From NCBI RefSeq assembly GCF_000220395.1, contig NW_004087568.1:39108-103107 (forward strand): DNA of 64,000 nt, given 5' to 3'. Shown here piece by piece: positions 26,710 to 39,982 of the stretch (its first letter is position 1; each line of letters starts with the position of its first letter). Source of the DNA: Ichthyophthirius multifiliis. Lineage: Eukaryota; Ciliophora; Oligohymenophorea; Hymenostomatida. Below the pieces are notes generated by a model, which was not told the origin of the DNA, searched no databases, and saw only the letters and a list, made by a program, of their open reading frames with translations. Position numbers and translations under genes: made by a program.

Positions 26710-27898
26710 TCATTTTGGTAATTTTATTTTTTCTTAATCCTTTTTAATGCCATCAAGTATATTTTTATAATATGTAATTTATTAAATTATATATTTAAGT
26801 TTAGCAATAGATATTTTCGCTTTTAATTGTTAATATATTTACTATTATTATTTATTAAAAATATTATTTTTTTACTTTTTTCATCAAAATCTTCTTCTTA
26901 TACAATAGTTTTTCTTTTTACTTTCTAATCTTTTTTTTTTCCTATTTCTTTAATTTTTTTTTCCTTTTAATTTTCTTAAATAAAATCAAGAAAATTTTCA
27001 TTGTTTTTAGACTTTTTTTTATCAGTACATTTTTCATATTAATTATCAATAGACATTAAAATTTTTCCAAAATTTAAGTTTAATTGACAATATTATTTAT
27101 TAGAAATTTCAATACTATTTTATATGGAATTTCTTTCATTTATTTTTTCCTTTTTTTTAAAAAAAAATAATAAATAAAATAAAATAAAGTAAAAAAATAT
27201 TTATTTTTTTATAAAAAAAACTTCTAATTTTTTAGTTAAATCTTTTATATCATTATTTAATTATAATATATCTTAATTTTAATTCTTTTCATAAAGAATC
27301 GATTATTATTTTAAATTCTCATATTCTTCTTCTGTTTATTAATTTTTTTTGTTTAATTCTAAATAACTGGTTGTTAATTTTTAATATAAGCTAAGAATTT
27401 AAGGTATATCTTGATATTTATCAGAAATTTAAATTACTTAATTTAAATAATCACCATGTTTTTTTAAAGAATTCAATTTTTCATCTAATTAATCTTAATA
27501 TTTTTATAACTCAATACATTATATTTATAATTCATTTATTTCTTTTTATTTACATTCTCTTATATTTTACTCATCTATTTATCTTTTTAAAGCCCTCAAT
27601 TTTCTAGCTTCATTTTCTTAAAGAAATTTACAAAAATTTATTAAATTTGTTTATATATTGGAATCTCTTTATCTAATACAATTTTCTTGTTTTCTAAAGT
27701 TTTCTTCGTTCCTTATTTTATTTTTTAAAAGTAATAAAAATAAGATTATTTTTACTATAAATATAATGCTTTTTATGATTCAAAAGCTTCATTAACTTCA
27801 TATAATATTCTTCGTTTTTCTAATAATTTTGTTGCTTGTGAAACAGTATCGAATTATATATGACTTGGTAATTTTTATTATTTAATTTTATTAATCAT
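26710..27898 (-). CDS. CCDC42/CFAP73-type axonemal coiled-coil protein (DUF4200)
   Basis: CCDC42 and CFAP73 (MIA2) are ciliary coiled-coil proteins; CFAP73 belongs to the MIA complex that regulates inner dynein f. Starting at 27898, the gene has the family opening IQFDTVSQATKLLEKRR followed by LYEVNEA, then after one frame slip NLINFCKFLQENEARKLRAL and a long heptad region ending NNDIKDLTKKLE. Splicing a T-rich intron near 27150-27230 adds EKINERNSIQNS and a Lys-rich segment. A 34-base intron near 26845 adds the last exon (QLKAKISIAKLKYI), ending with TGA at 26710. The frame slip lies in the A run near 27725. Length (about 360 residues) and motif order agree with CCDC42. It is transcribed convergently with the PAS protein, whose stop is only 292 bases away. 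Confidence 0.75.
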
Positions 27899-29207
27899 AA
27901 TCTTATTTTCTTAAATAATTTTTAATTAAAATTTTTTAAAATAAAATAAACGAATATAAATTTTATAAAATAAATTTATTTTATTTTTTTCATAAAATTA
28001 ATATAACTTTATTAAATATTTTTTTTTTTCAAGAAAAATATATATAAATTATTTATTTTTTTTAATTAATTTTTATATAATTGTATCTTTTTATTATGAA
28101 TAAAAATAAATTATTTATATTATGAAAATAAATTTAATTATACTTATTTTAATTGATTTATTAAATAAAACAATATATGTATATATAGAAATAAAAAATT
28201 AAATAAATACATAAACAATTATGAAACAATAATAATACATAACTATAAAATATAATATAAATTATAAACCTTAAATTTGTTAAAAATTGCCTTCTTAAAA
28301 AAAAAGAAAAACATAATATTCAATTTTACTAAGAAAGGAAACTTTTTAAGTAAAAAATTCAAAATATTTATAAAAAGAGATAATACATTAAACATGAATT
28401 GTTATTTAAATTCGGTAAATTAAATTATTTTTGGAATATATTTTAATTCGAAAAAATAATAATTAATATCAAAAGCTTAGATATTTTTTTTATATTCGAA
28501 TAAACATAAAGAAATAGAAAACTTAAATTAGATTTTTTTGTTTAAATATTAAAATAAGTTGGTACTTTTTAATTTGTTTCATAAATAAATTATTTGAACT
28601 AAAGATTAATTAATAATTCTTTCTAAATTTTAAAAAGTTAGAAATTGTATTATAAATTCTTAAAATGATACATAAAATATTATAAATAAAAAAAAAAAAA
28701 ACTCATTTTTTTTATTAATTAAGGAAGGTCTATAAAAAAATAAAAATAACTTTAATTAACCTAAATCAATATTAAAGCTAAATAAATGTTTAAAAAGTTA
28801 TAAGATTAAGATAATATAGTTTAAAAAAAGGCTAAAAATAGTTATATGATGCTTATGATTTATTTAAAAATAAAAAAATATTGAAATTAATAATAAGCTT
28901 ATTTAAATTTTCAGGTTGAAAAAAATAAGAAAGCTTTTTGAAAAAATTCAAAATTATGGAATTTTGGGAAAAAATAGTAATCTAAGTTTTCAATATATCC
29001 TAATAATAAATGATTATTATTATTTTTAAAAAATACGATTATTTCATTTATTTTTTCATAAGTTATTGTTTTTTTAGATTGTTAAACTAAAAAAAAAGTT
29101 TTGAGTGTATTTTTTACAGTCTATTATCTTAATTATCTCGTATTAGTTTTTTTTACTTTCTAATATGAAGTATTAAATAATTAAAATTTTATATTTTTTA
29201 GTATTTA
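27899..29207. other. Unassigned interval
   Basis: Frames without TGA exist on the plus strand (for example from ATG near 28393), but they are mostly K, N, I, F and Q, as expected from random A/T text under this code. No motif is convincing. The left end must hold the CCDC42-type promoter; the right end may hold the 3' end of the SAS-6-like gene. Confidence 0.5.
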
Positions 29208-30593
29208 TCATTATATTTATTATAATAGTCTCTATTTAATATATTTTAAATATATTCGAATAAATAAAATATAATTATTAGATTTTAAACTTATTAACTT
29301 CAAATTTAATTAATTAATTTAAAAATCTATATTATTATTCTAATATATTAATATCTTTTTATTTACTAGATTATATATCGAACCTTCAAACAGGATTAAA
29401 TCTCATAAATATTATTATTTTATATATCAAGTATATTTTCTTATCTTTAAGAAATTCCATTAGTTTAGAAGTCTATAAATGTATTAATTTCACTCATTAT
29501 TTTTTGTTCACTTGGAGTTTAATTAAATATGGTTTTTCTTAAAACTTAAAATTAATCAAAGCTTTAAATTTTTCTTCTATAGAAATTTTTTATTTATTTA
29601 CTAATTTTATTAGTTTTTTTTATAAAAAAACAAAATTTAGGTTTAAATAATTAATTTATATTTACAAATAATAAACAATAATATTAAAAAAATACATAAA
29701 ATTATAATTTAAATAATTCCTTTCAGAAAAAATTCATTTTACATCAGAAAAAAATCTAGTTTAGTTTTTAATTTTCTAATCTTTACTATTATTTTTATAA
29801 GAATTTGTTTTTATTTCATAATAAAGTGAAGGATTTTTAGTTTAAATTATTTTAGAAATCTCAATAAGTCTATCTTATATATAATTCATTTTATATTTTA
29901 GTTAATTGTATCTAAAATTTATGTTTTATTTTATTAGTTCATCAGGTAAATGAATAAAATCTATATATATAATTTCTATAAATTTAAATGGTCCATTTTC
30001 TATAAATTTTAAATATGTTTACTTATCATTTTAAATAAAAAAAACTGCAAAAAAACTAAAAATATTGTTTATATATTTTAATTATATAAATACTTTTCAG
30101 GATCTTTTATTATTTAATTAAGCATTTATATTAATTAATTTTAAAACTAATTTAAAGTTAAATCTAAATTTTATTCTTCATTTATTTTATTTAATGATTC
30201 TTTATCAATACTAATTTTAATTATTATATTTGCAAATATAATATAAATATTTTTACATTGAAATATAATTAAAAAATAAATTATTTTCACTATAAAGTTC
30301 AATTTTTAATTCAATTATAATTCCTTTAATATTTTTCTTTAATTTATAATTTATATATAATTATATATAATTATATATAATTATATTAACCTTCATATAA
30401 CACTTTATATTTAGTATTTCCAAAGTTGGCTATTTTTAAATATTTTATTATTCTTAAAGATCTTCAACTCTTTTTATAAAAAAAAAAAAAAAAACTTTTT
30501 ATAATTAATTTGTTTTTACCTTAATTCTAAAGGAATTTGTTTTTAATAAAAAACAGTATAATCTTAATCTTTATTATTATAATTAATTTTCAT
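29208..30593 (-). CDS. SAS-6-like (SAS6L) basal-body/axoneme protein
   Basis: SAS6L proteins share the XRCC4-like head of the cartwheel protein SAS-6 and localise near basal bodies or the apical complex in protists. The start at 30593 reads MKINYNNKDQDYTVFYQKQI. Splicing several tiny A/T introns gives IELKIELYSENNLFFNYIS, then LNQFQNQLIQMLNQIIKDP and, after a 49-base or shorter intron near 30090, FFAVFFIQNDKQTYLKFIEN followed by FKFIEIIYIDFIHLPDELI and FRYNQLKYKM. The order (LYS..LFF, Q..L..ML, FFAV, L.F.E...FKF.E, I..RYN.LK) matches the SAS-6 head. A coiled-coil-like tail follows (SEQKIMSEINTFIDF). An in-frame TGA at 29734 may be skipped by an intron; the 3' end given is tentative. Confidence 0.52.
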
Positions 30594-31202
30594 ATAAAAA
30601 ATTAATTACTTTCTTCAAAATAATTATAAATTGGAAATTAATATGACTTTTCTTAAGGCAATTTGAAATTATTTTAATACATTTAATATTTTTTTTTTAA
30701 AAAATATAATTTAATGATAAAAAATTCTAGGAAATAAAAATATTATTAAAATTTATTTTATTATTTTGCGGTTACAAAAATATTAATAGATTGATAAATT
30801 AATAATATAATAAAATAAATTATACTAAATAATAAATAAAAAATGAGTAAAATATTTTTGTTTAAAATATATAATAAAAAAAATATTAAAAAATTATGTT
30901 TAATTAATAAAAATAAATAAAAATTAAATTAAATATTATAATAATATATAGATATTTATTATATAATATTAATATAATAAATAAAAAATAATTAATTAAA
31001 TTAATTTGTATAGTTAAGTATAATATATAATAATATAATTAATAATATTGAATTATATATTTTAAAAGAAAAAAAAAGATATTAATAATATATGATTAAA
31101 TAAAAAAAAAAAAATTATAAATAAAATAAATATAATATATTATAAAAAAGAAATTACTAAAAATAAAAGGTAAAAGTATATATATGATTAAAATATATAT
31201 AA

Positions 31203-31249
<47 letters not shown>

Positions 31250-32006
31250 TATATATATTTTATTTAAATAATATATATTAATACTTTTTTATTTATTAAT
31301 TATAATAATTAATATATATGAATTTCTTATTTTTTTTTAAAATATTTTATACATATTTTTTATTGTTGATTTTCAATTACTTTTTATTATATTTAGTTTT
31401 TTTTTTTTTTTAAGCTTTAAATATTTATATTTATTTTATTTAAATTATATAATAATTTTTTTTTTTTATTTTTAATATATTTATTTTCACATATTTATTA
31501 GTTGTAATTAATATATATCATTATTTTTTTTTATACTTTTTAAAATTAATAAATTATTAATAATATTTATTAATTTAATTTTTTTTATATTTTGCAATAA
31601 GATAATTTATTATTTCAATTTAATTTTGTTTTCAAAATAACTTTGTTTCAGTTTGATTAATATATAAATAATTTTATTTAATATTCTAATATTCTATATT
31701 AAAATAGTTTTTCTTATTTTCTAATTTAACATATTAAAATTTGAAAATAATTTATGTTTTAATTTATAATATATTAATAAAAATTATTATAATTATAAAT
31801 TTTTTTTAATAAAAATTATTTCTAATTTTTAATTAATATTTTAACATAATAATAGATTAGATAGAGAAATTAATATATATTAAAATAAAATATATAATTT
31901 ATAAATTGTTTATTTAAAGTTAATTAATTTTACATAAAAAAGCTACTTATAATTATAATATATATTTAAATTCACCATCAATTTTAAAAAAATGAAAAAT
32001 AATCAA
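30594..32006. other. A/T spacer with an (AT)n array
   Basis: Only A/T runs are seen, including an AT array at about 31195-31258. No gene is called. It separates two minus-strand genes. Confidence 0.7.
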
Positions 32007-33305
32007 TCAATGATTTAACCAAGGATGTTCTATAACTTATTCTATAGAATACCTTTTTTTATGATCAGGTTCTAATATTTTATTGAAAAGATCTTTCATT
32101 TCTTCACAAAAAGAGTTATCTTATTATGATAATTTAGCTAGAATTGACTTAAACTAAGACCAAAACTTTTCTTATTATTCTTTATAAAAATGTTTATATC
32201 TTTAATCTGTTTTCCTAGCACTCCCACAGAAAGGTAACTAATAGAAAATAACAATAAAAAAGCTCACTCCAAGTGCAAATACGTCATTGGATTTTTCATC
32301 AGAAGGGGTTCTAGGTCTTTTTCCATTTAAAACTTTAATCAACTCAGGGGCCACATATTATTTACATCTGAGTTTCCATTCTTTTTTTAAATGTTAATAT
32401 TTGTTAATTTTCCTTAAGTTTTATTAAAAAACTGAATTTCTTTTGTATTTTCCTGGTTTAGGTAAAAGCACTGAAAATCCAAAATCCGCCAATTTAAAAT
32501 CACTAATTTCATCAAAAATGAAAATATTATCTGGTTTTATATCATTATGCGAAATATAATTAGTATGCAAATAATAAACCGCCTAGGCAATTTATTTAAA
32601 GGCTACTCTTATTAAAGATAAATTAACTTTTCCATGTCTTTAATTTTTCGCAAATTACATCAAATTAAACTTAGCTTAGGGTAATATTATCCCACAAAAA
32701 TTTTTATCTTATACAAATTCTTCAAATCCTAAGGAAATAATATTCTCATGCTTTATTTTGCTCAGAATTTTGAATTCATTTTTTAATTCATGGCATTCTG
32801 ATTAATGTAAATGGCTCAGTTTGTGATTAATTAGTTTTATTACTTTACCAGCCGGAAGGTCAGTGTCAGAGTATTTCAATTCAAAAATTTTAGAATTTGA
32901 TGATCGGCCTATTAACCTTTATCTATATTGCTTCAAAAAAGCGGAGTTAGGCTTAAATTCTTACTCGTTTATTTAATTTGAAAGGTTATCGTCTGATTCT
33001 TCTTCTGATAGTTGCTCTTCACATTTTTTCTTGAGTTCTTCCTAATAATATTTGCGGTCTATTGCTGCTTGTCTTTTTAATTAGTGGTAGGTTTCTGTTT
33101 ATATTATGGGCTTTCGTCCCCTAGTCTTAGTACTAATAGTCTTTTTTGTCGCAATATTCGATATACCGGTTGTGGATATAAATATTGGGCGTTTTTGCTT
33201 TATACATTAAAGAATAAATTGATCGGCTTTTGATTTTTACTACTATTAAGGTTATTTCTATAAGAGTTATTCGACTATGGGTTATATTTATGATTCTTCT
33301 ATCAT
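32007..33305 (-). CDS. Serine/threonine protein kinase with HND in place of HRD
   Basis: An uninterrupted frame of 432 residues runs from ATG at 33305 to TGA at 32007, with no intron. The N-terminal 125 residues are Gln-rich and hold an AT-hook-like TRGRKP. The kinase domain starts with a degenerate glycine loop (LIGRSSNSKIFELKY), then the ATP-binding lysine AGKVIKL, the catalytic loop YISHNDIKPDNIFI, the metal-binding LADFGFS, YVAPELI, NDVFALGVSFF, and ends HPWLNH. All catalytic residues are present except that Arg of HRD is Asn; kinases of this non-RD type do not need activation-loop phosphorylation. The subfamily is uncertain (CAMK/STE-like). Confidence 0.88.
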
Positions 33306-35484
33306 TTGAGATTTCTATTTATTATTATTTTTATTTTTATTATTATTATATATATTTTTTTTTTTTTAGTTTTTTTTTTTTGTATTCTTTTTTTTTATTT
33401 TGTTATTTTTGTAAATTTTTTTTTTTCTTTTTCTTTTTTTTCTTATATGTATTTTTGTTTTCCTTTTTTATTAATAATATTTGTTTTTAGTTATTTTTTT
33501 GATTATTTAGAAATTTTTTTTTTTTGGAGGAAGTGGGTTTATTTGATAATATTTTTTAAAATAAAATATTTAACTAATATTTTGTATAAGAAACAAAAAA
33601 TTAAAAAAAAGAAATTATTTCCATTTATATTTTAATTTTATATTAATAATAAAATTATTTTGATTAAAAATTTATTTAGTATTTTTTTTTTTTTTTTTTC
33701 TTAATTATAGAAATTGTTTTAGATTTACATTTTATTTTTTTTCCTTTTATATAATTTAAATAAAAAATAGAAAAAAAAATTAATAAAGAAACAAAATTAA
33801 ATTAATAAATAAAAAATAAAATAATATAATATATAACATAATTTTTATTTAATTTAAAAAAACAAAAAAAAAGAAGAAATAAATAAAAAAATTTAAAAAA
33901 AGAAAAATAATTATATAATTAAAAAAATGGTAAATGAAAAATTCAATTTTAAATTATAAAAAAAAAAAAAATTATATAAAATTAAAAATATATAATTTTA
34001 TATATATAGAAACTATTTTTATTATATATTAAAGATAATTTTAATTTTTTTTTATTTTTATATATTCTTTTAATTTTTAATATGATTGTATTTCATTCTA
34101 TATATATATTTTTAAATATTCTTGTATTGGATACTTTATTCTTATAAAATATTCTTTATTATTTAGTTTTATATCATTATATATATTTTTTTGCTTACTC
34201 TATATTACAATATAATCTATTTATAATAATGTTATAAATATTTATTCTTTAATTTAATTACATTATTTTTTAAGAAAATTAAGGCAACATCAATTAAATA
34301 TATTTTTTTATAAAACAATAACAATATCTATTTGTTATCTATATAAATAATAAAAACTTTTTAAATAAATTGAAAAAAAATTTTAATATATCTATTTAAT
34401 ATTAAATTATAATAAAATAATTAAATAAAAAAAAATTTAATAAAAAAAATAAATTAATAAAAACTTTTAATCGTAAATAAAAAAAAATTATAATTTATTT
34501 TTAGTAGATAAAAGTGACTTAAATTTTAAGTATTTTATAATTTATAGCGTATATTGCATTTATTACCACACAAAATTATCAAGTATAACGAATTAATTTT
34601 TGTTTCGACTCTCTATTATAGTCAAAATTTATAAAAAATGAATATATTAATAAAATTAATATATTAAATATTATGAATAAAATACAAAATTTATAAATAG
34701 ATATTTATTAATTATTAAACATATTTTTTATACAATAGAAATTGAAAGTTAATTTATAAAAATTAAACTTGTTAGACTTTTAGAATATAAGAATATCAAT
34801 ATAAATAAAAAACTAATAGCTAAAATAATATTGATAAAAAATTTATAATAATATGATTAAAAAATATATAAATAAAAAATTCTTTATAATTTAAAATCAC
34901 ATATACCTATAAAATTAATTATGAAAAATAAAAATAATGACTATGACTGTATTCTTAAAAAAAAATTAAAATAAAAATATTTAATAAATAATCAATTTAA
35001 AAAAAAAGTCTTATTTTTTAAAACTATTATATAAATAAATATTTATTCAAAATTTGTAGTATAATTAATAGGTATTTAACATTGATTTAAGTAATAATAT
35101 TGAATACAATAAAATCAACGATTTGCTTTATAAATAAACTAATTATAGTGCTAATTATTAATTTTTAATGAAATATACAAATGCTTAAATTATGTTAATA
35201 AAGTGTATTTTAATATATCTGCTTATATATTCTTATTTAATATTAAATAATTTTTTATTATATGTGTGATGTTTTTTGAATTTTTTGAATTACTTATATT
35301 AATTAATGATTTTTTTTAATATAATAAATATAATATTTTAAAATATTTAAATTTGAAATATTTTAAAATAATAATATTGTTTATTGATATATATAATTAT
35401 ATATTTTTTTTTATTTTTTTTAAAGAAAATACCAAAATAAACAATAATATTTTGTTCTAAAAAAAAGCTTTACTAATAAAAAAA
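33306..35484. other. Unassigned A/T interval
   Basis: A T-rich plus-strand frame at 33306-33635 would encode almost only Phe, Ile, Tyr and Leu; this is low-complexity sequence, not a credible gene. Nothing else with a motif was found. The left end must contain the kinase promoter. Confidence 0.6.
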
Positions 35485-36869
35485 ATGAGTAAAAAATAAT
35501 ATTTTTATTAAATAATTTATTTTTTAAATATTTTTAAAAAAGGTTTAAATAAATAATAGACATCAATTACAGAATTTTAAAATAATTCTTTTTAAAGAAT
35601 TAATAAAGGGAAATCTTTGAATTAAAAAAAGTAACCAAAAACGGCTTAATTAAAAGACTTATGTAGGAAAGACAAATAAAAAATAATATATTTAATACAC
35701 AAATTAGAATAAGAAAAATAAATAAAAGAATAATTATAATTAAAATTATAATAATAAGTAAGATTACATGAAGCAAAAATAACAAAAATGCGTTAAAAAT
35801 CTCAAGACTTATATATTGAAAGTGCAAATATAAGAAAAGAATTTAATAAATCAATTAGGGAACTTGAAGAATCGACAAATTAAGTTACTTTAAAAAAATA
35901 AAATAAAATAAAATAAAAATATACAAAATAAATATAGATAAACTAAAAAAGCTTAAGATTAAGTAAAACCAATAATAATAAGTCATTAAATAGTTAATAA
36001 CTAAACAAAAAATAAGAAAGTAAATAGAATTAAAAAAGTGAAATATATAAAAAATAATATGATAATAATTATTAAATTACTGAAAGTAGTATAGGAAAAT
36101 TTGAAAAAGAAAAAAAAAATAATGACTTTAAACATTCAGCTATTAAAAGTGCAAAAGATAATATTTTAAAATAATAAAAAGAATATGTTTTTTTAAAAGA
36201 TATTCTTAACGAAATTGATATAAAAGTAAAATATATATATATATAAATATATATTTATTTATATATATATATATATATATTTATTTATATATATATATTT
36301 TTACTAATTACAAAATATAGATCGATTATTAGAATAAATAAATATTAAAAAATGAGAGTCCAAATTTTAAATACTTAAAAAATGAAGAATCCAATTTAAA
36401 AATATAACAAAATGAATATAATTAAAATACAAAAATTAATAATTATTAATAATAATATTATAGTTAAAATAATTACAATTAAGATACAAATATTATAATC
36501 TAATAACAATATTACACATAAAATAGTTAATTTTAAAAATTAAATTAAAAAAAATAATCAATAGATAATTTTTAGAAAATATTAATTAAAAAGGATAACG
36601 AATTGAATTTTAGTTTTGATTAGAGTTATTATTAATTAGAAAACAATTTGAGCTTAGTAAATATAAATTAAAATAAATAAAATAAAAGTAAATTACCTAA
36701 ATCTTTAGAAAAACAAGCAATACATAATAAATTTATGCAAGAATTTATATTAAATAACAATAATTCAAATAAATATACTTTAGATTTACTTAAAAGATAT
36801 GATAATTTGATTGGATAAATAAACTAATAATTAAAACAAAAATCATTTAAATCTTTTTATATTAATTGA
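35485..36869 (+). CDS. Unknown coiled-coil, Gln/Asn-rich protein
   Basis: I do not recognise the family. The ATG at 35485 is the likely start. The clear coding signal runs through LHEAKITKMRQKSQDLYIES and NIRKEFNKSIRELEEST, a charged coiled coil, to FLKDILNEIDIK. An AT-rich intron at about 36227-36322 follows. The second exon is rich in Asn, Gln and Tyr (QQYYSQNNYNQD) and then more ordered (KLPKSLEKQAIHNKFMQEF, YTLDLLKRYDNLIGQI), ending KSFYIN with TGA at 36867. The frame changes once near 35690 in an A/T run. It lies only 86 bases upstream of the myosin gene on the same strand. Confidence 0.62.
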
Positions 36870-36955
36870 ATTTATAATATGTATATATATTAAAATTAAT
36901 AAAATCATATAATTTACAAAATATATGTACATTTATATAAAAAAATATATATAAA

Positions 36956-37685
36956 ATGAATATAAAAAAATAAATAAATTTTCAAGTTGGAGAAAAATGC
37001 TGGGTAGAATATGATTCATAAGAAAATGAAAATATATATATAAAAGGTTAAATAAAAGAAACATCTTCTTAAAAAATAAGAGTTAAATTAAACTAATAAG
37101 AATTAGATATTGAAAAAATTATTGAAACTACTATTGAAAAAATTCATTAAAGGAATTCAGAAGAAGAATAGTTTGAAGATATGGTAAATATGGAAATTTT
37201 AAATGAAGCTGAATTATTAAATAATTTAAAAATAAGATTTTAAACAGATGAAATATATACATATGTTGGTCCAACTCTTTTAGTAGTAAATCCTTATAAA
37301 TAAATGCCCTTATTAAATACATAAGAAGTTTCTAAAAAATATTATGAATAAATAATTGAAAATAAAGAGTTTGCAAATTAAATAAAAAAAATAAAACCAC
37401 ATGTATTTGCTATTGCAGCAGGAGCTTTTAAATAATTATTCGAAAACTAAAAAAAATAGGCTATTGTTATTAGCGGTGAATCAGGAGCTGGAAAAACAGA
37501 AAATGCCAAACTATGCATGAAGTTTTTGACTACAATTACTTAGTAATAAGTCGAAAAAACAGATTAGAATTAAGTTCAATAATCATCTATAAGTAATAAA
37601 AGTAGAAAATAATCAAACTAAGGAATATAAATAAATAAATCTATTGAAGAAAAAGTATTTAAATTATTATATTTATATTTAATTT

Positions 37686-37739
<54 letters not shown>

Positions 37740-39450
37740 ATAGATTTTATCATGTAATCCTATTTTAGAAGCGTTTGGTAATTCGAAAACTTAAAAAAAT
37801 GATAATTCAAGCCGATTTGGTAAATATGTGACTTTAATTGTTGATTTAAAAGAAAGAAAGATTGTTGGGGCTAAAATAATTAAATATCTTCTTGAAAAAT
37901 CACGTTTAATTAATTAAGTTATTTAGTTTTTTATTTTTATTTATTTTTAAATTAAAAAAAAAAAAAAGAATTAAGAAGAAAGGAATTTTCACATTTTTTA
38001 TCATTTTCTTTACAGTAATGATTAATAAAATTTGGAAAAATTTAAACTTAAAAATTCTTTACCTTAAAATTTTGCTTTTTTGAAAAAATCTAATACTTTT
38101 TAAGTTAATACAATTAAAGATGAAAGCTTATATAAAGAAGTAATTGAATCCTTTAATGTTTTAGGATTTTCTGAATAAATTTAAGATATTATTTGGTCTT
38201 TATTAACTGTTATATTACATTTAGGAAATCTTGTATTTAACGATAATAAATTATCTGATGGTAAAGAGAAAAAAATATATATATTATAATTAATTTTTGT
38301 CTTTTTTTATAATAAAAAATAAAAAGAAAATCCATGTGAAATAATAAATATAGAGAAATTATAAATATCAAAGGATCTTTTAGATATAGAAATATTAGAT
38401 TTCCAAAAAGAATTATTGACAAAAACACGAATAGTAAATAAACAATAAATAACATGCCCTTTTTCAAAAAAAGACTGTGAAAATTAAAGAGATTCTATTT
38501 GTAAAGAATTATATTCTAGGCTTTTTGATTATATAATAGAAAAATTAAATGACACAATACTTCCTTATAATGTTCCTAAAGATATGCTTTTAAATAACCA
38601 GTTTTATTAAATTATTGGATTATTAGATATTTACGGTTTTGAAGTTTTCTAAAATAATGGTTTTGAATAATTTTTTATAAACTTTACTAATGAAAAACTT
38701 CATTATTTATACATATAATATGTAATAAAAGAAGAAAAACAAGTATATTTAGATGAAGGACTTTCCGAATATGCACAAAAAGAAATGAAGATTTAAGATA
38801 ATCAATAAATAATAGATTTATTTGAAAAAAATAATAACCCATTAGGAATATTTTAAATTATAGATGATTTATGTAAAATGCCTAATACAGATGAATAGTT
38901 ACTCAATAAAATTTAAAAAACTCACTAAAAAAATTCCAAAATAACGTTCTTTTTAAATTCATAGAGTTTTTTGATTTCGCATACAGCGAAAGATGTCGAA
39001 TATAATGTTTCTGGATTTTTAGATAAAAATAAGGACGAGTTAAATTAAACGGCTAAGTAAATATTTCAAAATTCCAAAGTAGGAATTTTTTTCGGTAATA
39101 AAGATGACAATAATAATAATTATAAGTTTCTTGGGAGTAAATTTAGAAACGAAATGAATGAATTAATGAATGAACTTTTAGCAAGTGATGTTCATTTTAT
39201 CAGATGTATTAAAACTAATGAAGAAAAAAAGTCTGGACTCTTTTTGCCTGCCTTTACACTTAATTAAATAAGATATCTGGGAGTTCTTGAATCTATTAAT
39301 ATTAGAAAATAAGGATTTCCTATAAGGAAAAGCTACGAAAGCTTCTATAAATAATATTCATTATTAATGACAATGAAAAATCATATGCCTTTTGCATTTA
39401 ATAAAACTTAACAAATTGATTTTAAAACCTTAGTTTAGGAGTATTTTATA

Positions 39451-39500
<50 letters not shown>

Positions 39501-39939
39501 ATTTTTTTAGAGTTTTTAATATTTATTTTTCTGAATTATTAAATAATAATAAAAATGTGCTTTTTGGAAAAACTAAAATATTTTTAAAAATTGAAGGCTC
39601 TTTTTTAATTGAAAAAATTTATTAAGATAAAATATCACTTTTGTAAAAGAATTCATTAAAAATTCAAAAATGTTATTTTTCTTTTAAATAATTACAAAAA
39701 TTAAGAAGAGGCTTAAAATGTATAAGGAAACTTTAAAAAACAATAAAAAGAAAATTTTTACTTAAAAAAAGCTCGATTTTAATAAATTAATATATATAAA
39801 CTAATTATTAATACATCAAATATAATGAAGAAATAAAATAAATTAAATTGATTTAAAAAATATGGAAAAAATAAGTTAAAAAAATAGCTTAAATTAAAAT
39901 TTAGAAATATAGGATTGCATATATTGTAAAAAATAAAAT

Positions 39940-39982
<43 letters not shown>

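Noticed and set aside
28393-28700. Long plus-strand frame starting MNCYLNSV
   Set aside because: With only TGA as stop, long K/N/I/F/Q frames are expected by chance in this composition; no motif was seen.
33306-33635. 109-residue plus-strand frame upstream of the kinase
   Set aside because: It encodes almost only F, I, Y and L from T-runs; it is low-complexity and lies opposite the kinase promoter.
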